DNA from: Deltaproteobacteria bacterium
Lineage (GTDB): Bacteria; Myxococcota_A; Polyangia; JAAYKL01
Length of the DNA: 52,362 nt
Reading direction: 5' to 3'
Assembly: GCA_016937015.1 (NCBI GenBank)
Contig: JAFGWT010000387.1
Coordinates: 1 to 52,362, forward strand
The notes under the pieces were generated by a model. The model was not told the DNA's origin. It saw only the letters and a list, made by a program, of their open reading frames with translations, and did not search any database. Shown here one piece after another: positions 1 to 9,052 of this stretch. Each line of letters begins with the position of its first letter. Position 1 is the first letter of the stretch. The position numbers were made by a program, and so were the translations under genes.

Positions 1-1
1 G

Positions 2-238
2 ACGTGCGTCGATGATGGGATGACCAACCCAACCAATAAATGTGAAATTTGTGATGTGGACAAAAATGCGGATGCCTGGTCACCCAACAATGGCGCGGAA
101 TGCGAAGACGGGGACCCATGCACCACAGGTGAGACTTGCAATGGATTGGTGTGCAGTGGCGGTGAGGATGTATGTGTGGATACCGATACCACAACGGCGG
201 ACCCGGATTCGGACAGCGCCACCGCCGACGCCAACTGA
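2..238 (+). CDS. C-terminal end of a Cys-rich secreted protein (5' end outside window)
   Basis: The frame is open from the window edge and ends at a TGA at 236-238, so only the last 78 residues are seen. They hold about ten cysteines in short spacings ([30 protein letters not shown]) followed by an Asp/Thr/Ser-rich tail ([13 protein letters not shown]). Such Cys-rich modules are common in large extracellular proteins of Myxococcota-like bacteria. The internal ATG at 20 is not a convincing start because the pattern runs through it upstream. No catalytic domain is visible. Function unknown; surface or secreted location is inferred from the composition. Confidence 0.6.
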   Translation, partial: TCVDDGMTNPTNKCEICDVDKNADAWSPNNGAECEDGDPCTTGETCNGLVCSGGEDVCVDTDTTTADPDSDSATADAN

Positions 239-370
239 CCAGAGCCCCGGGGGGACTTAAAAAATTCGCTGCTTGTTATTTTTCCTGACGATATGCATGA
301 TGAAAAAGTGAGCGGCGTGTCCGCCATAAACCAGATCCTGTGGACTACCGCTGCGGTATGGGAGCGACCG

Positions 371-1675
371 ATGTTAAGAAAGATTTTTTTGTATTTGGGA
401 ATGTGCATTCTACTTGCCTGCTCCGGTGAAAGCGGAGGCAGCAACAACGAAGAGCATAGCGATTCGGATGCGGATGCTGATTCCGACTCGGATACCGATT
501 CCGATAGTGATTCGGACACGGATACGGATACGGACTCGGATACGGACGGTGACAGCGATTCAGACACGGATGGGGACAGTGATTCAGACACGGATGGTGA
601 TACCGATTCGGACAGTGATTCGGATACGGATTCGGACACGGATTCGGACACGGATTCGGACACGGATGGTGATACCGATTCCGATACTGATACTGATAGT
701 GATACTGACACGGATTCAGATTCAGATTCAGACACTGTCAGCGATGTCGATACAGATAACACCGATTCGGCGTCTGAATCGGATTTATCGAGTGACACAG
801 ACACTGACGAGATAATCGACACGGATTTGTGTGAATGGACGGGACGGCAAATCACCTTTGGCACTCTGGTTAATCCCTGCGATGTTATCATTCAGGCAAG
901 GGAAATCGCTGTGTCTGAAGCTGATCCAGGTGCCTCAGACTGGCAGGCAAAGGGAGATCAGCGCCGGGCATATTATTTTCCGGAAGCGGGACGACAGATT
1001 TCCTACCGTATTGTTGTCCCTGCCAGCTGGGATGGTCAGTCTGAGCTGCCACTGGTTATGTTTTTACACGGCGCCGGCAGCGACGAAAATAATTATCTGG
1101 ACCAAAATAATCATCAACTCGTGACACTTGCAGAGGACCACGGGGTCCTGCTGGTTTCTCCCAAAGGCGATGAAGGGGCTTACGGCAATTTTCTCAGACT
1201 CTCGGCCCCCTTTGGCAATGAAGCCGGCGCAGCGGAACTGATGGCCCAGGTGACCGATACCAGCGAACGCACTAATCAGCTCAGTGAAATGGACGTAATC
1301 AATGTCCTCGAGCGGGTACTGGCCGAATACCCCGTACGGCAGGATGCCATGTTTCTGGCCGGCCACTCCATGGGAAGCGGCGGCACATGGTACATTGGCG
1401 GCAAATACCGCAGCTACTGGAAAGGCATCGCACCCCTTTCCGGACCGTTTGTGCAGGAAAACGGTTATCCGTGGGAAGAGATCAAAGATATGTCTGTTTT
1501 TGTGACGGAGGGCACTCAGGCGCCGTCCCTCGATGCAAGCCGCCTGCTGCGCGACTGGCTTGAAACCCATGGGTTCAAAGTCGAATACATGGAAGTGGAC
1601 GCCGATCACGGCGGCATGATTCCTCTGGTTCTCCCCGATATATTTGATTTCTTCGATCGATTGAAAGGCGCCTGA
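371..1675 (+). CDS. Lipoprotein esterase, alpha/beta hydrolase with Asp/Ser/Thr stalk
   Basis: The 434-residue product starts at the ATG at 371, chosen because GGGAG lies six bases upstream and a lipoprotein signal follows ([17 protein letters not shown], lipobox LLAC). Residues about 30-150 are almost only D, S and T, a flexible stalk. The rest is an alpha/beta hydrolase of the LpqC / feruloyl-esterase / PHB-depolymerase-like type: an oxyanion segment [11 protein letters not shown], the nucleophile elbow GHSMGSGG with Ser333, and a C-terminal DHGGM supplying the catalytic His. It probably hydrolyses an ester on a polysaccharide or polyester at the outer face of the cell; the substrate is unknown. 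An in-frame codon at 293 would extend it, but that removes the signal peptide from the N-terminus. Confidence 0.8.
   Translation: MLRKIFLYLGMCILLACSGESGGSNNEEHSDSDADADSDSDTDSDSDSDTDTDTDSDTDGDSDSDTDGDSDSDTDGDTDSDSDSDTDSDTDSDTDSDTDGDTDSDTDTDSDTDTDSDSDSDTVSDVDTDNTDSASESDLSSDTDTDEIIDTDLCEWTGRQITFGTLVNPCDVIIQAREIAVSEADPGASDWQAKGDQRRAYYFPEAGRQISYRIVVPASWDGQSELPLVMFLHGAGSDENNYLDQNNHQLVTLAEDHGVLLVSPKGDEGAYGNFLRLSAPFGNEAGAAELMAQVTDTSERTNQLSEMDVINVLERVLAEYPVRQDAMFLAGHSMGSGGTWYIGGKYRSYWKGIAPLSGPFVQENGYPWEEIKDMSVFVTEGTQAPSLDASRLLRDWLETHGFKVEYMEVDADHGGMIPLVLPDIFDFFDRLKGA
458..830 (+). repeat. Low-complexity GAT/GAC-TCG/ACG repeat encoding the D/S/T stalk
   Basis: An imperfect 6-base repeat (gattcggacacg variants) runs for about 370 bases inside the esterase gene and encodes alternating Asp with Ser or Thr. 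Short stretches such as gattcggacacg recur exactly several times, so length change by slippage or recombination is possible. Similar DNA lies in the GH8 gene at about 33160-33535 on the other strand. Confidence 0.85.
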
Positions 1676-1682
1676 CGCAGGC

Positions 1683-1720
1683 AAAAAAAAAAGCGCTGAG
1701 GCATTGCTGCTTCAGCGCTT
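1683..1720 (-). terminator. Rho-independent terminator of the tRNA-Lys/tRNA-Glu unit
   Basis: A 13-bp stem (AAGCGCTGAGGCA with TGCTTCAGCGCTT, one G-U pair) and a TTGC loop span 1691-1720. On the minus strand it is followed by a run of ten T. It lies six bases beyond the CCA end of tRNA-Glu, so it should end the minus-strand tRNA transcript. On the plus strand no T run follows, so it is not a strong terminator for the esterase gene. Confidence 0.85.
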
Positions 1721-1726
1721 ATGGAA

Positions 1727-1801
1727 TGGTGACCCCGACGGGACTCGAACCCGTGCCGCCGGCGTGAAAGGCCGGTGTCCTAACCGCTAGACGACGGGGC
1801 C
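1727..1801 (-). tRNA. tRNA-Glu (anticodon TTC)
   Basis: A full cloverleaf can be read on the minus strand: acceptor GGCCCCG paired with CGGGGTC, D-arm GTCTAGCGGTTAGGAC, anticodon stem CCGGC/GCCGG with loop CTTTCAC (anticodon TTC), and T-arm ACGGGTTCGAGTCCCGT. The CCA end is encoded (1727-1729). Length 75 bases. It is downstream of tRNA-Lys on the same strand, 66 bases apart, and shares its terminator. Confidence 0.95.
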
Positions 1802-1867
1802 AGCATTCAAAAGAATATGGATAACAGTCAGGCGCGCGGGTTAGGAAACGCGTTGTTCCTGAAAGGA

Positions 1868-1943
<76 letters not shown>

Positions 1944-2141
1944 ATCCATATTCAAGATAATCAGATTTTCAAAGTTCGCTTCATTTCGAAGTCGGCGGGT
2001 TATTAGCAGCCTCCGGCGGATAGTTCAAGTTTTATTTTTAAAAATGTTACATTTATTCCATCGCCTCTTCCATCGCCGGTATCAGATTCATGGCAAAAAA
2101 CTTTCTTCGTCGAGGCCATCCATCCTAACATATTGGGTTAT

Positions 2142-3212
2142 ATGGAAGCCAATGGCAAAAGAGTGATGAAGGCGTCGTCTGCGGTATTGATTGCAATCAC
2201 CGTTGGGACGATAGGATTTAAGCTGCTTTCCATCAACAATGCGTCGCTGTTTGACTGCTTTTACATGACTATTATTACCCTCTCGACGGTGGGGTATTCT
2301 GAAGTGGTTGAACTGGATACAGCTGGGCATTTGTTTGCCAGCGTGCTGATTTTGATGGGAATGGGCGCTTTAATTTATTTTGGGTCCACGATAGTGGCGC
2401 TTTGGGTCGAAACCGATCTTCAGCAAGTGAGGCGGAGAAAAAAGATGCAGAAGGCGATTGATGCGCTGCGGGGGCATGTGATTGTATGCGGATGCGGTAC
2501 CACAGGGAGTCGCGTGGTGGAGGAACTGATGGATACTCAAACGCCATTCGTGATGGTCGACAGCAATCTGGCGGCCATTGACGCCACGGTCCAGGCATAC
2601 GCGGATTCCAGAAATAAAGGGGGCTTGCCGCTTTACATCAACGGCGATGCCACAGAGGATAAAATACTGTTTCAGGCGGGGATTGAGCGGGCCTCGGGAC
2701 TGGTGGCTGCCCTTCGAAACGACAAGGATAATCTGTACCTTATCTTCTCATCACGACAGTTGAATCCGGGACTGCGGATTGTGGCCCGGGCCATGGAAAA
2801 GGATGCCCCCAAAAAGATGATTCGCGCCGGGGCCAATCGGGTGGTGGCCCCCAATATTCTTGGCGGGATGCGTATTGCCTCTGAAATGATACGACCGGAT
2901 GTGACTGAATTTCTGGATATAATGCTGCGGGACAGGGAGCAGAATCATCGTATTGAGCAGGTGAAACTGCCCCCAGACTCCCCGTTGATTGGCCGAACGC
3001 TCTCAGATTCACGCATTCGCAAGGCGACGGATATTCTGGTTATTGCCATTCGCGACCCGGATGGCGCATTTGAGTACAATCCCGGGCCGGAGACCATTCT
3101 CAGGGAGGAGACGACGCTGGTGGTGCTTGGGGCGGTGGATTCAATTTTGAAGCTGCGCAAATCCCTTCATGCCAGTACGCTGATCTCAATTGCGCCCGGG
3201 CCAGGGCAGTAA
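2142..3212 (+). CDS. Two-TM potassium channel with cytoplasmic TrkA-N/TrkA-C (RCK) domains
   Basis: A protein of about 356 residues. An N-terminal hydrophobic helix (about 13-30) is followed by a pore loop with the K+ selectivity filter TVGYSE (Thr49-Tyr52) and a second hydrophobic helix (about 64-90). The soluble part starts with HVIVCGCGTTGSRVVEEL, a Rossmann nucleotide-binding motif of the RCK/TrkA-N domain; its acidic residue follows in MVDSN. A TrkA-C-like domain ends the protein (PLIGRTLSDSRIR...LVVLG). It should be a ligand-gated K+ channel of the inner membrane, probably a tetramer. Start: ATG 2142 is taken; TTG 2133 is also in frame, and neither has a clear ribosome site. It stands alone, downstream of and divergent from the tRNAs. 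Confidence 0.85.
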   Translation: MEANGKRVMKASSAVLIAITVGTIGFKLLSINNASLFDCFYMTIITLSTVGYSEVVELDTAGHLFASVLILMGMGALIYFGSTIVALWVETDLQQVRRRKKMQKAIDALRGHVIVCGCGTTGSRVVEELMDTQTPFVMVDSNLAAIDATVQAYADSRNKGGLPLYINGDATEDKILFQAGIERASGLVAALRNDKDNLYLIFSSRQLNPGLRIVARAMEKDAPKKMIRAGANRVVAPNILGGMRIASEMIRPDVTEFLDIMLRDREQNHRIEQVKLPPDSPLIGRTLSDSRIRKATDILVIAIRDPDGAFEYNPGPETILREETTLVVLGAVDSILKLRKSLHASTLISIAPGPGQ

Positions 3213-3398
3213 GGGGGCGTGGCGCCGAATTTTCTTTGTTTTCCTGACGCTTCACAGCTCGACTGAAAAGCCTAATTTATGCTTGTACGGTCCGACAATC
3301 AGGCATATTCTGCTGCCGTTTCGAAAGTGGAGAGCGGGGCGCCGCGACTGGATGTGTTGGCGCTGTCCCCTGAAAACGCGACCGATTGGAAATGACAG

Positions 3399-4523
3399 AT
3401 GGAAGAACTTTTAAAAACACCGTTGAATGATGCGATAAAACGTCGTGGGGCGAAAATGGTTGCCTACGCGGGCTATGAAATGCCTGTTCGATTTGGTTCG
3501 ATTGTAGAAGAGCATCAGGCTGTACGCCTGGCGGCGGGACTTTTTGATGTCAGTCATATGACCGAATTCTGGCTGGAAGGGCCGGATGCGCTTAAGGCTG
3601 CCAATTATCTTGTTAGCAACGATTTAAATGCGGTTGTCGATGGGGATATGCAGTATTCGGTTATGTGCACCGCGGAAGGCACAGCGGTGGATGATTTAAT
3701 GGTGTATCGATATGGTGCTGACAAAATTCTGCTGGTGATGAACGCCGCGTGCAAGGCACAGGATATCGCTCATATTCAGGCCAATTTGCCCAAACTCGAT
3801 GTGCGATTTACAGACCGGTCACTTGAAACCGCTCAATTGGCCTTGCAGGGGCCCAAAGCGGTGTCCATTCTCGAAAAGTTGACAGGTGCGTTTGTATCGC
3901 TGCCCACCATGAAATTTACCGAAGGTGATATTGCCGGTGTGCCGAGTCTGGTCTCCCGGTCCGGATATACAGGAGAGGACGGCTATGAAATATACTGTGA
4001 CAACGCAGGCGCCCTCGCACTCTTTGAGGCACTGATGTCTGCCGGGAAGGCGGAGGGCCTGTCGCCGGTGGGGCTTGGCGCAAGGGATACACTGCGTCTT
4101 GAATCCAAAATGCCCCTTTATGGTAACGAACTCAGTATGTCGATTACCCCGCTTGAGGCGCGTCTGGGGTGGGCGGTGGCGTTGGATAAACCGGATTTTC
4201 TGGGGAAGGCCGCACTGCTGGCGCAGAAAGAGGCCGGATTGACCCGCAGACTGGTGGGATTTGAAATGACGGAAAAAGCGATTCCCCGCCATGGCTATCC
4301 GGTTGTTGCGCCAGATGATGCATCCGTTGTTTGGGGCGAAGTCACGTCTGGATGTCCGTCGCCCACAACTGGCAAAAATATTGGCCTGGCATACATTGAC
4401 GTCGCCAAAGTCGGTACCAAACCAGGTACGCAAATCGGCATCGAAATTCGCGGGAAAATTAAATCCGCTAAGATAGTTAAAACCCCGTTTTACAAACGTC
4501 CGTACCCGGTGCGGACAAAATAG
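3399..4523 (+). CDS. gcvT: Glycine cleavage system T-protein (aminomethyltransferase)
   Basis: The 374-residue protein has normal family length. It transfers the methylene carbon of lipoyl-bound aminomethyl groups to tetrahydrofolate and releases ammonia. Family features: an N-terminal MVAYAGYEMPVRF stretch, GLFDVSHMTEF, the QGPKA segment, SRSGYTGEDGYEIY, the LGARDTLRLE substrate/folate loop and a C-terminal GEVTSGCPSPTTGKNIGLAYI. It is first in gcvT-gcvH-gcvPA, ten bases before gcvH. A weak promoter-like pair (TTGTAC 3283, 17 bases, TATTCT 3306) lies about 90 bases upstream. No glycine riboswitch was recognised in the leader. Confidence 0.95.
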   Translation: MEELLKTPLNDAIKRRGAKMVAYAGYEMPVRFGSIVEEHQAVRLAAGLFDVSHMTEFWLEGPDALKAANYLVSNDLNAVVDGDMQYSVMCTAEGTAVDDLMVYRYGADKILLVMNAACKAQDIAHIQANLPKLDVRFTDRSLETAQLALQGPKAVSILEKLTGAFVSLPTMKFTEGDIAGVPSLVSRSGYTGEDGYEIYCDNAGALALFEALMSAGKAEGLSPVGLGARDTLRLESKMPLYGNELSMSITPLEARLGWAVALDKPDFLGKAALLAQKEAGLTRRLVGFEMTEKAIPRHGYPVVAPDDASVVWGEVTSGCPSPTTGKNIGLAYIDVAKVGTKPGTQIGIEIRGKIKSAKIVKTPFYKRPYPVRTK

Positions 4524-4533
4524 AGGCACAGCG

Positions 4534-4920
4534 ATGAAATTACCTGACAATCTAAAGTACACAAAAAGTCACGAATGGGTGTTGATTGAGGGCGAGACTG
4601 CAACCATGGGCATTACACAATTTGCGGTGGAGCAGTTGGGCGATATTACGCTGGTGGAGTGCCCTCAGGTGGGCGATAGCGTGAAAGCCAACGATACTAT
4701 GGGCACTATTGAATCGGTGAAGGCCGTGTCGGATCTTTATTGCCCCATCGATGGGACGGTGCTTTCGGTGAATGAAGCGCTGGAGGATGAACCCGAAAAG
4801 GTCAACGACGATTGTTACGGCGATGGTTGGATTGCCAAAATCACACTCGGCGACGATGCGACTGACGAAGACCTGATGGACGCCACCGCCTACGAAGAAT
4901 ATCTGGACAGCCTGGACTGA
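4534..4920 (+). CDS. gcvH: Glycine cleavage system H-protein (lipoyl carrier)
   Basis: This 128-residue carrier moves the aminomethyl group between P, T and L proteins on a lipoyl arm. The lipoylation site is Lys63 in the motif ESVKAVSDLY. Other family features are HEWV near the N-terminus, GITQFAVEQLGDI, and the C-terminal NDDCYGDGWIAKI. It starts ten bases after gcvT and ends 16 bases before gcvPA, so the three are almost certainly one operon. Confidence 0.95.
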   Translation: MKLPDNLKYTKSHEWVLIEGETATMGITQFAVEQLGDITLVECPQVGDSVKANDTMGTIESVKAVSDLYCPIDGTVLSVNEALEDEPEKVNDDCYGDGWIAKITLGDDATDEDLMDATAYEEYLDSLD

Positions 4921-4936
4921 GGAACGAGGAGCGACC

Positions 4937-6292
4937 GTGAGATATATCCCTCATTCGGCCCATGACGTCGAAGCAATGCTCAAAAAAATCGGGATTCAGA
5001 ATGTGGATGATTTGTTCGCACAGATTCCGGCTGAGGCGCGGTTCAAAGGAGATTTGAATCTGCCCCCCGCGTTGAGCGAATATGAACTGCAGACCCTGCT
5101 GACTGAAATGGCGTCGACCCCTGCCACAGGCATGACATCGTTTCTGGGGGCGGGTATCTACAACCATTTTATCCCTCAGTCTGTGGATTCCCTGATGCGG
5201 CGCAGTGAGTTTTATACCGCGTACACACCGTATCAGCCGGAAATCAGTCAGGGTACGCTTCAGGCGGTTTTCGAATTTCAGACTGCCATCGCCCGAATTC
5301 TGGGGATGGCCATATCCAACGCATCCATGTATGACGGGGCGACTGTACTTGTGGAAGCGGCACTGATGGCGCGCAGGGTCAACCGTCGACATCGCATCGC
5401 GGTATCGGCCGGAATTCATCCGGAGTATGTGGCCACTTTGCGTGCGTATTTGACCGCATTGGATGGCAGCGATGATGCACTGGTGATGGTGCCGCTAAAC
5501 GAAGACACTGGCCAGACAGATAAGTCGGCACTGACTGCAACGCTGGACGACAGCATTTCGTGTCTGCTCATAGGCTATCCCAATTTCTTTGGGGTTGTTG
5601 AGCAGCTGGACGACGTGGTGGCTCTTGCCAGGGCAAAGGAAATCTGTGTTGTGACCTCCACGCTGGATGTATTCGCATTTGGCGTACTCAAGCCCCCTGG
5701 TGAAGTTGGCGTGGACATCGCCACCGCTGAAGGACAGTCCATTGCTGTGGCACCATCCTACGGTGGTCCAGGGCTCGGTCTTTTTGCCATCGCCGATGAC
5801 AAAAAGCTGTTGCGACAGATGCCAGGGCGTTTGGTGGGGCGGACAGAGGATACATCTGGACAGACCGGATATGTGCTGACCCTGGCGACACGTGAACAGC
5901 ATATTCGCCGGGAGAAGGCGACTTCGAATATTTGCACCAATCATGGTCTGTGCGCACTCAGCGCGGTTGTGAACCTTTGCATGCTCGGTAAACAGGGGTA
6001 CCGGCAGGTGGCGAATTCATGTCTGTCGCTTTCTGAATATCTGAAGTCCAAAATTCGCGAACTGGATGGTTTCGAGCTGCGGTACACCGGACCGACGTTC
6101 AACGAGTTCACCATGCGATGCAAAAACAGCGATGCTGCCACAGTGCTCAGTCACCTCAAATCACAAAATATTCTTGGTGGAGTCGACCTGGCGCGATTTG
6201 AATTGGCGGCCGACTGCATTCTCGTTGCGGTGACCGAACTGCATAACCGTAAAAAAATCGATTCATTCATAGGCGCGCTGGCGCAAATCTGA
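4937..6292 (+). CDS. gcvPA: Glycine dehydrogenase (decarboxylating) subunit 1 (P-protein alpha)
   Basis: A 451-residue protein matching the split-type P-protein N-terminal subunit. Seen: YIPHSAHDVEAML at the start, the glycine-rich FLGAGIYNHFIPQSVD, YTPYQPEISQGTLQAVFEFQT, NASMYDGATVLVEAALMA, and late TSNICTNHGLCAL. The start is GTG at 4937, placed by GGAACGAGGAGCG just upstream. In this family the PLP-binding lysine is on the second subunit (GcvPB), which is normally the next gene. Here the next gene is an alpha/beta hydrolase four bases downstream, so the partner must be elsewhere. The reaction (glycine decarboxylation onto lipoyl-GcvH) is known for the family. Confidence 0.93.
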   Translation: MRYIPHSAHDVEAMLKKIGIQNVDDLFAQIPAEARFKGDLNLPPALSEYELQTLLTEMASTPATGMTSFLGAGIYNHFIPQSVDSLMRRSEFYTAYTPYQPEISQGTLQAVFEFQTAIARILGMAISNASMYDGATVLVEAALMARRVNRRHRIAVSAGIHPEYVATLRAYLTALDGSDDALVMVPLNEDTGQTDKSALTATLDDSISCLLIGYPNFFGVVEQLDDVVALARAKEICVVTSTLDVFAFGVLKPPGEVGVDIATAEGQSIAVAPSYGGPGLGLFAIADDKKLLRQMPGRLVGRTEDTSGQTGYVLTLATREQHIRREKATSNICTNHGLCALSAVVNLCMLGKQGYRQVANSCLSLSEYLKSKIRELDGFELRYTGPTFNEFTMRCKNSDAATVLSHLKSQNILGGVDLARFELAADCILVAVTELHNRKKIDSFIGALAQI

Positions 6293-6296
6293 ACAG

Positions 6297-7172
6297 ATGA
6301 AGATTGAAACCCGGAAAATGAACAGCGGTTGCGAACTGACGGTTCGCAGTATCACCGATGTTCAGACCGGTGTGCCGCTGTACCTGTGGGGTGGACTGTT
6401 TGGCACCTTTCTGGTGTGGTCCAGGGTTGCCAGGGAGTTGCGCAAAACCAGGCCGTTGTTCCTGATTGACTTTCCTCGCTACGATGCGGCCAATCGGATT
6501 TTTTCCAACGATGGCCTGGATATCGAATTACTGGCGTCATTTCAGCAGGAGCTGATGAGCCAAATGGGTCATTCTCAGGCAATCCTGACTGGCTGGTCGC
6601 TGGGGACACAGGTGGTGGCGGAATCCCTGAAGTACGACAATATCGTTTCGGCGGTGGTAATCAGTGGCGTTTTAGGAAAGCCATTTTCACACATCAGTGA
6701 CCCGCTGTTCGAAACCATTGGCATTCGTCCCCGGGTTTCTCAAACCGTGGGATGGCTGACCCAAAAGGAGGAGGCCCTTTCAAGGCTGCGCAAAATGGTG
6801 CGTCGCAATGAACATCCGAGTCGCTGGGCGAAGCGGTTGGGATTGGTGTCACCCTCTGTGGATGAGCTGGTTATGGATGCCGCCATTCGCGATTTCGTTA
6901 ACATCCCTGCGGTGCATTATACCTACTATCTTCAGATTGCTGCGCGTCACAACGCGGCCCAGATCGTGCGGACATCACCAATTCCCATTTTGGCGGTATC
7001 CGGCAATGAGGATAAACTGGTTCCAGCGAGGCGATCACGGGAGTTTGTCAAAGGGGACAACCCGAATCGTGAATTTTTGCTGGTCAGAGGCGGCACTCAT
7101 TTCGTGCCCCTTGAATATCCTGAACTGATATCTCTCAAAATGGAAGATTTTTTCAAGCGACATCAACTGTGA
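6297..7172 (+). CDS. Alpha/beta hydrolase, function unknown
   Basis: A 291-residue cytoplasmic-type alpha/beta hydrolase without a signal peptide. The nucleophile elbow is GWSLGT (Ser101), the acid is probably Asp239 in SGNEDKLVP and the base His268 in GGTHFVPLE. These spacings resemble BioH or meta-cleavage hydrolases, but identity with BioH cannot be claimed because no biotin genes are near. It begins four bases after gcvPA and its TGA overlaps the GTG of the HAD gene, so it is probably in the gcv operon and translationally coupled to the phosphatase. The link to glycine metabolism is positional only. Confidence 0.8.
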   Translation: MKIETRKMNSGCELTVRSITDVQTGVPLYLWGGLFGTFLVWSRVARELRKTRPLFLIDFPRYDAANRIFSNDGLDIELLASFQQELMSQMGHSQAILTGWSLGTQVVAESLKYDNIVSAVVISGVLGKPFSHISDPLFETIGIRPRVSQTVGWLTQKEEALSRLRKMVRRNEHPSRWAKRLGLVSPSVDELVMDAAIRDFVNIPAVHYTYYLQIAARHNAAQIVRTSPIPILAVSGNEDKLVPARRSREFVKGDNPNREFLLVRGGTHFVPLEYPELISLKMEDFFKRHQL

Positions 7173-7876
7173 GACACACTGATAAACAACTGCAGCAGCC
7201 TTCCCGGTTTCCACTGGTTTGCTTCGATTTGGACGGCACGCTGGTGGATGACACCATCTATATATGGAAAACACTTCACGAAGGATTTAAAACCAACCAG
7301 ACGGAGCGCGAGCGGGCGTACCGTGATTACTTTGCCGGCCGGATTACCTATCAGGAGTGGTTTGAACACGACCTCAAACTGCTGAGGGCGGCAGGTGCGA
7401 CCCATTCAGGCATCGTTAAGGTGTGCCGAGGATTGCAGGTGATGACCGGTGCCATGGATACCCTTTTTGCCTTGCGTAATGCGGGCGCGAAAATCGCTGT
7501 GATTTCGGGTTCCATCCAAACCGTACTGGATGTGCAGTTTCCAGGGTTTGATTTTGATTATGTATTGATTAACCGGATTGACTTTGATGATCAGGGGCGG
7601 ATTTTTGGCGGCGTGCATACGCCGTTTGATGTGGAGGCCAAGGCGGATGGGCTCTTGCACCTCTGTCAGCAAATGGGTATTACGCCCGACGCAGCGGTCT
7701 TTGTGGGTGACAATGAAAACGACGTCTGGATTGCAAAAACCGCGGGATTGTCCATTGCATTCAACTGCAAGTCTGAAAAACTGTCTGATGTATGTGACGT
7801 GGAGATTAAGGAGAAGGATTTGCGGCGAGTGCTGCCACATATACTTTGTGCGTCACACAGTGCGGTCGTTCCTTAA
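7169..7876 (+). CDS. HAD-superfamily phosphatase (SerB-like, subfamily IB)
   Basis: A 235-residue haloacid dehalogenase-type hydrolase. Motif I is FDLDGTLVDD (Asp20 nucleophile, Asp22), motif II is AVISGS, and motif III/IV is FVGDNENDVWIAKTAG. The layout, with a small helical cap between motifs I and II, resembles phosphoserine phosphatase and related enzymes. The substrate is unknown; a phosphoserine role would fit a one-carbon/glycine operon but is inference. The GTG start overlaps the stop of the alpha/beta hydrolase gene by GTGA. Confidence 0.8.
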   Translation: MRHTDKQLQQPSRFPLVCFDLDGTLVDDTIYIWKTLHEGFKTNQTERERAYRDYFAGRITYQEWFEHDLKLLRAAGATHSGIVKVCRGLQVMTGAMDTLFALRNAGAKIAVISGSIQTVLDVQFPGFDFDYVLINRIDFDDQGRIFGGVHTPFDVEAKADGLLHLCQQMGITPDAAVFVGDNENDVWIAKTAGLSIAFNCKSEKLSDVCDVEIKEKDLRRVLPHILCASHSAVVP

Positions 7877-7898
7877 GGCGCGGCGATGGGTGTTTGAG

Positions 7899-8825
7899 AT
7901 GAAAAAACGGAATCTGTCTGTTAATTTTGCCCTTGTTTTTTTTGGCATTCTCATGGGGTGCAGTGACGGTGGCGGTGCAGCAGCGGTTGGTGATACTGGC
8001 GGTGATACGGCTGATACATCATCCGCAGACACGGTCTCGCAGAACGATTATGATACCGTCGATACAGGTGTGGAGACCGATTTGAGCGGTCTTACCGGTT
8101 GCGGAACGCTGTTTGGTATTCCGGCTGAGCAGACCGGGCTGGGTGCCACTCAGTGTCGACCGGTGTGCGATTGTGGTGGAGAAACGTTTGCGCCAACCAC
8201 ATTATCGGACGCTGCGCTTAATCGGCTGACGACCATGACGCTGCTCAATCCACCGGCGTTGCAAAATGAAAATCCATACGGGTCCGCGGTTCCGTCTGCC
8301 TCCCCGGACGACGCGCAGGTGTGCGGTGTTACCATTGGCGAGACGGCCCCGGACACATATCGGCTGGATACATTCCCTTCAGCGGATGCGGCAATCGCAG
8401 CCGGTGCTGTTGTGACCCATTTTGGCGCCTGTGGGCAGTGTTCATCCCTGGCGGACCTCGCGGTTTACATGAGAACAACCGATTTGACAGGACCGGTGCG
8501 TCAGTGCGGCATTCAGGGAATGACCGGCGGTGAGGCGACGAACATTGCATGTCTCAAAGCGCTGGGGTTCACCGATACCTGTGCGCAGATATGGTATTAC
8601 AACACGGTCAATACCCGCACCGTATGCCTTGAAACCTGTGCCGTGATGCTGGGCGATAATTATCACCTGCCCACAGGGGAAATAAATGCCTGCCTGCAGT
8701 GCGACGAAGACAACAGTGGCCCGATATTCAAGGCGGTGGCGGGTCGTACACGGCGCAACTCCGGTTTGCCATCAGGCATCTGCCGCCCCTGTGAAACCGT
8801 CCGTCACGTCACGCACGCGTATTGA
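7899..8825 (+). CDS. Lipoprotein of unknown function with Cys-rich ectodomain
   Basis: The ATG at 7899 gives a 308-residue protein with a lipoprotein signal (KKRNLSVNFALVFFGILMGC). A short Asp/Thr/Ser linker (to about residue 60) is followed by a domain with many cysteines, including CRPVCDCGG, VCGV, FGACGQCSSL, CGIQGMTGG, CLETCAV, CLQCDEDNSG and ICRPC near the C-terminus. The RTRRNSGLPSGICRP segment suggests a conserved C-terminus, so the stop at 8823 is probably real. No known catalytic motif was recognised. It starts 22 bases after the HAD gene and may be co-transcribed. Confidence 0.7.
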   Translation: MKKRNLSVNFALVFFGILMGCSDGGGAAAVGDTGGDTADTSSADTVSQNDYDTVDTGVETDLSGLTGCGTLFGIPAEQTGLGATQCRPVCDCGGETFAPTTLSDAALNRLTTMTLLNPPALQNENPYGSAVPSASPDDAQVCGVTIGETAPDTYRLDTFPSADAAIAAGAVVTHFGACGQCSSLADLAVYMRTTDLTGPVRQCGIQGMTGGEATNIACLKALGFTDTCAQIWYYNTVNTRTVCLETCAVMLGDNYHLPTGEINACLQCDEDNSGPIFKAVAGRTRRNSGLPSGICRPCETVRHVTHAY

Positions 8826-9052
8826 CGGGCGAATGGGTCCGCCATTGGGCTGCTGATTCGATACAAAGGGTGCCTGCGGCATCCTGGCGCGTCATTGCTG
8901 CGCTGGCGGCAGTCCAGAAGCGTATTTTATCCCACACACTGGATTCCCGTTCCGCCTTGTTACACGGGAACGAAATGAATGATGAACGTCTCACAGTGCA
9001 GAGTGAAAGTGAAAAGATGTGGGGGCTCATGACGTGATGGCGCTGAAATCTA

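Noticed and set aside
414-815. Plus-strand frame over the esterase stalk with Arg/Ile/Thr repeats.
   Set aside because: A shadow of the D/S/T repeat in another frame.
8822-9037. Possible downstream frame after the lipoprotein at 7899, or a frameshift in it.
   Set aside because: The lipoprotein ends in a plausible conserved C-terminus and the later frame has no recognisable domain.
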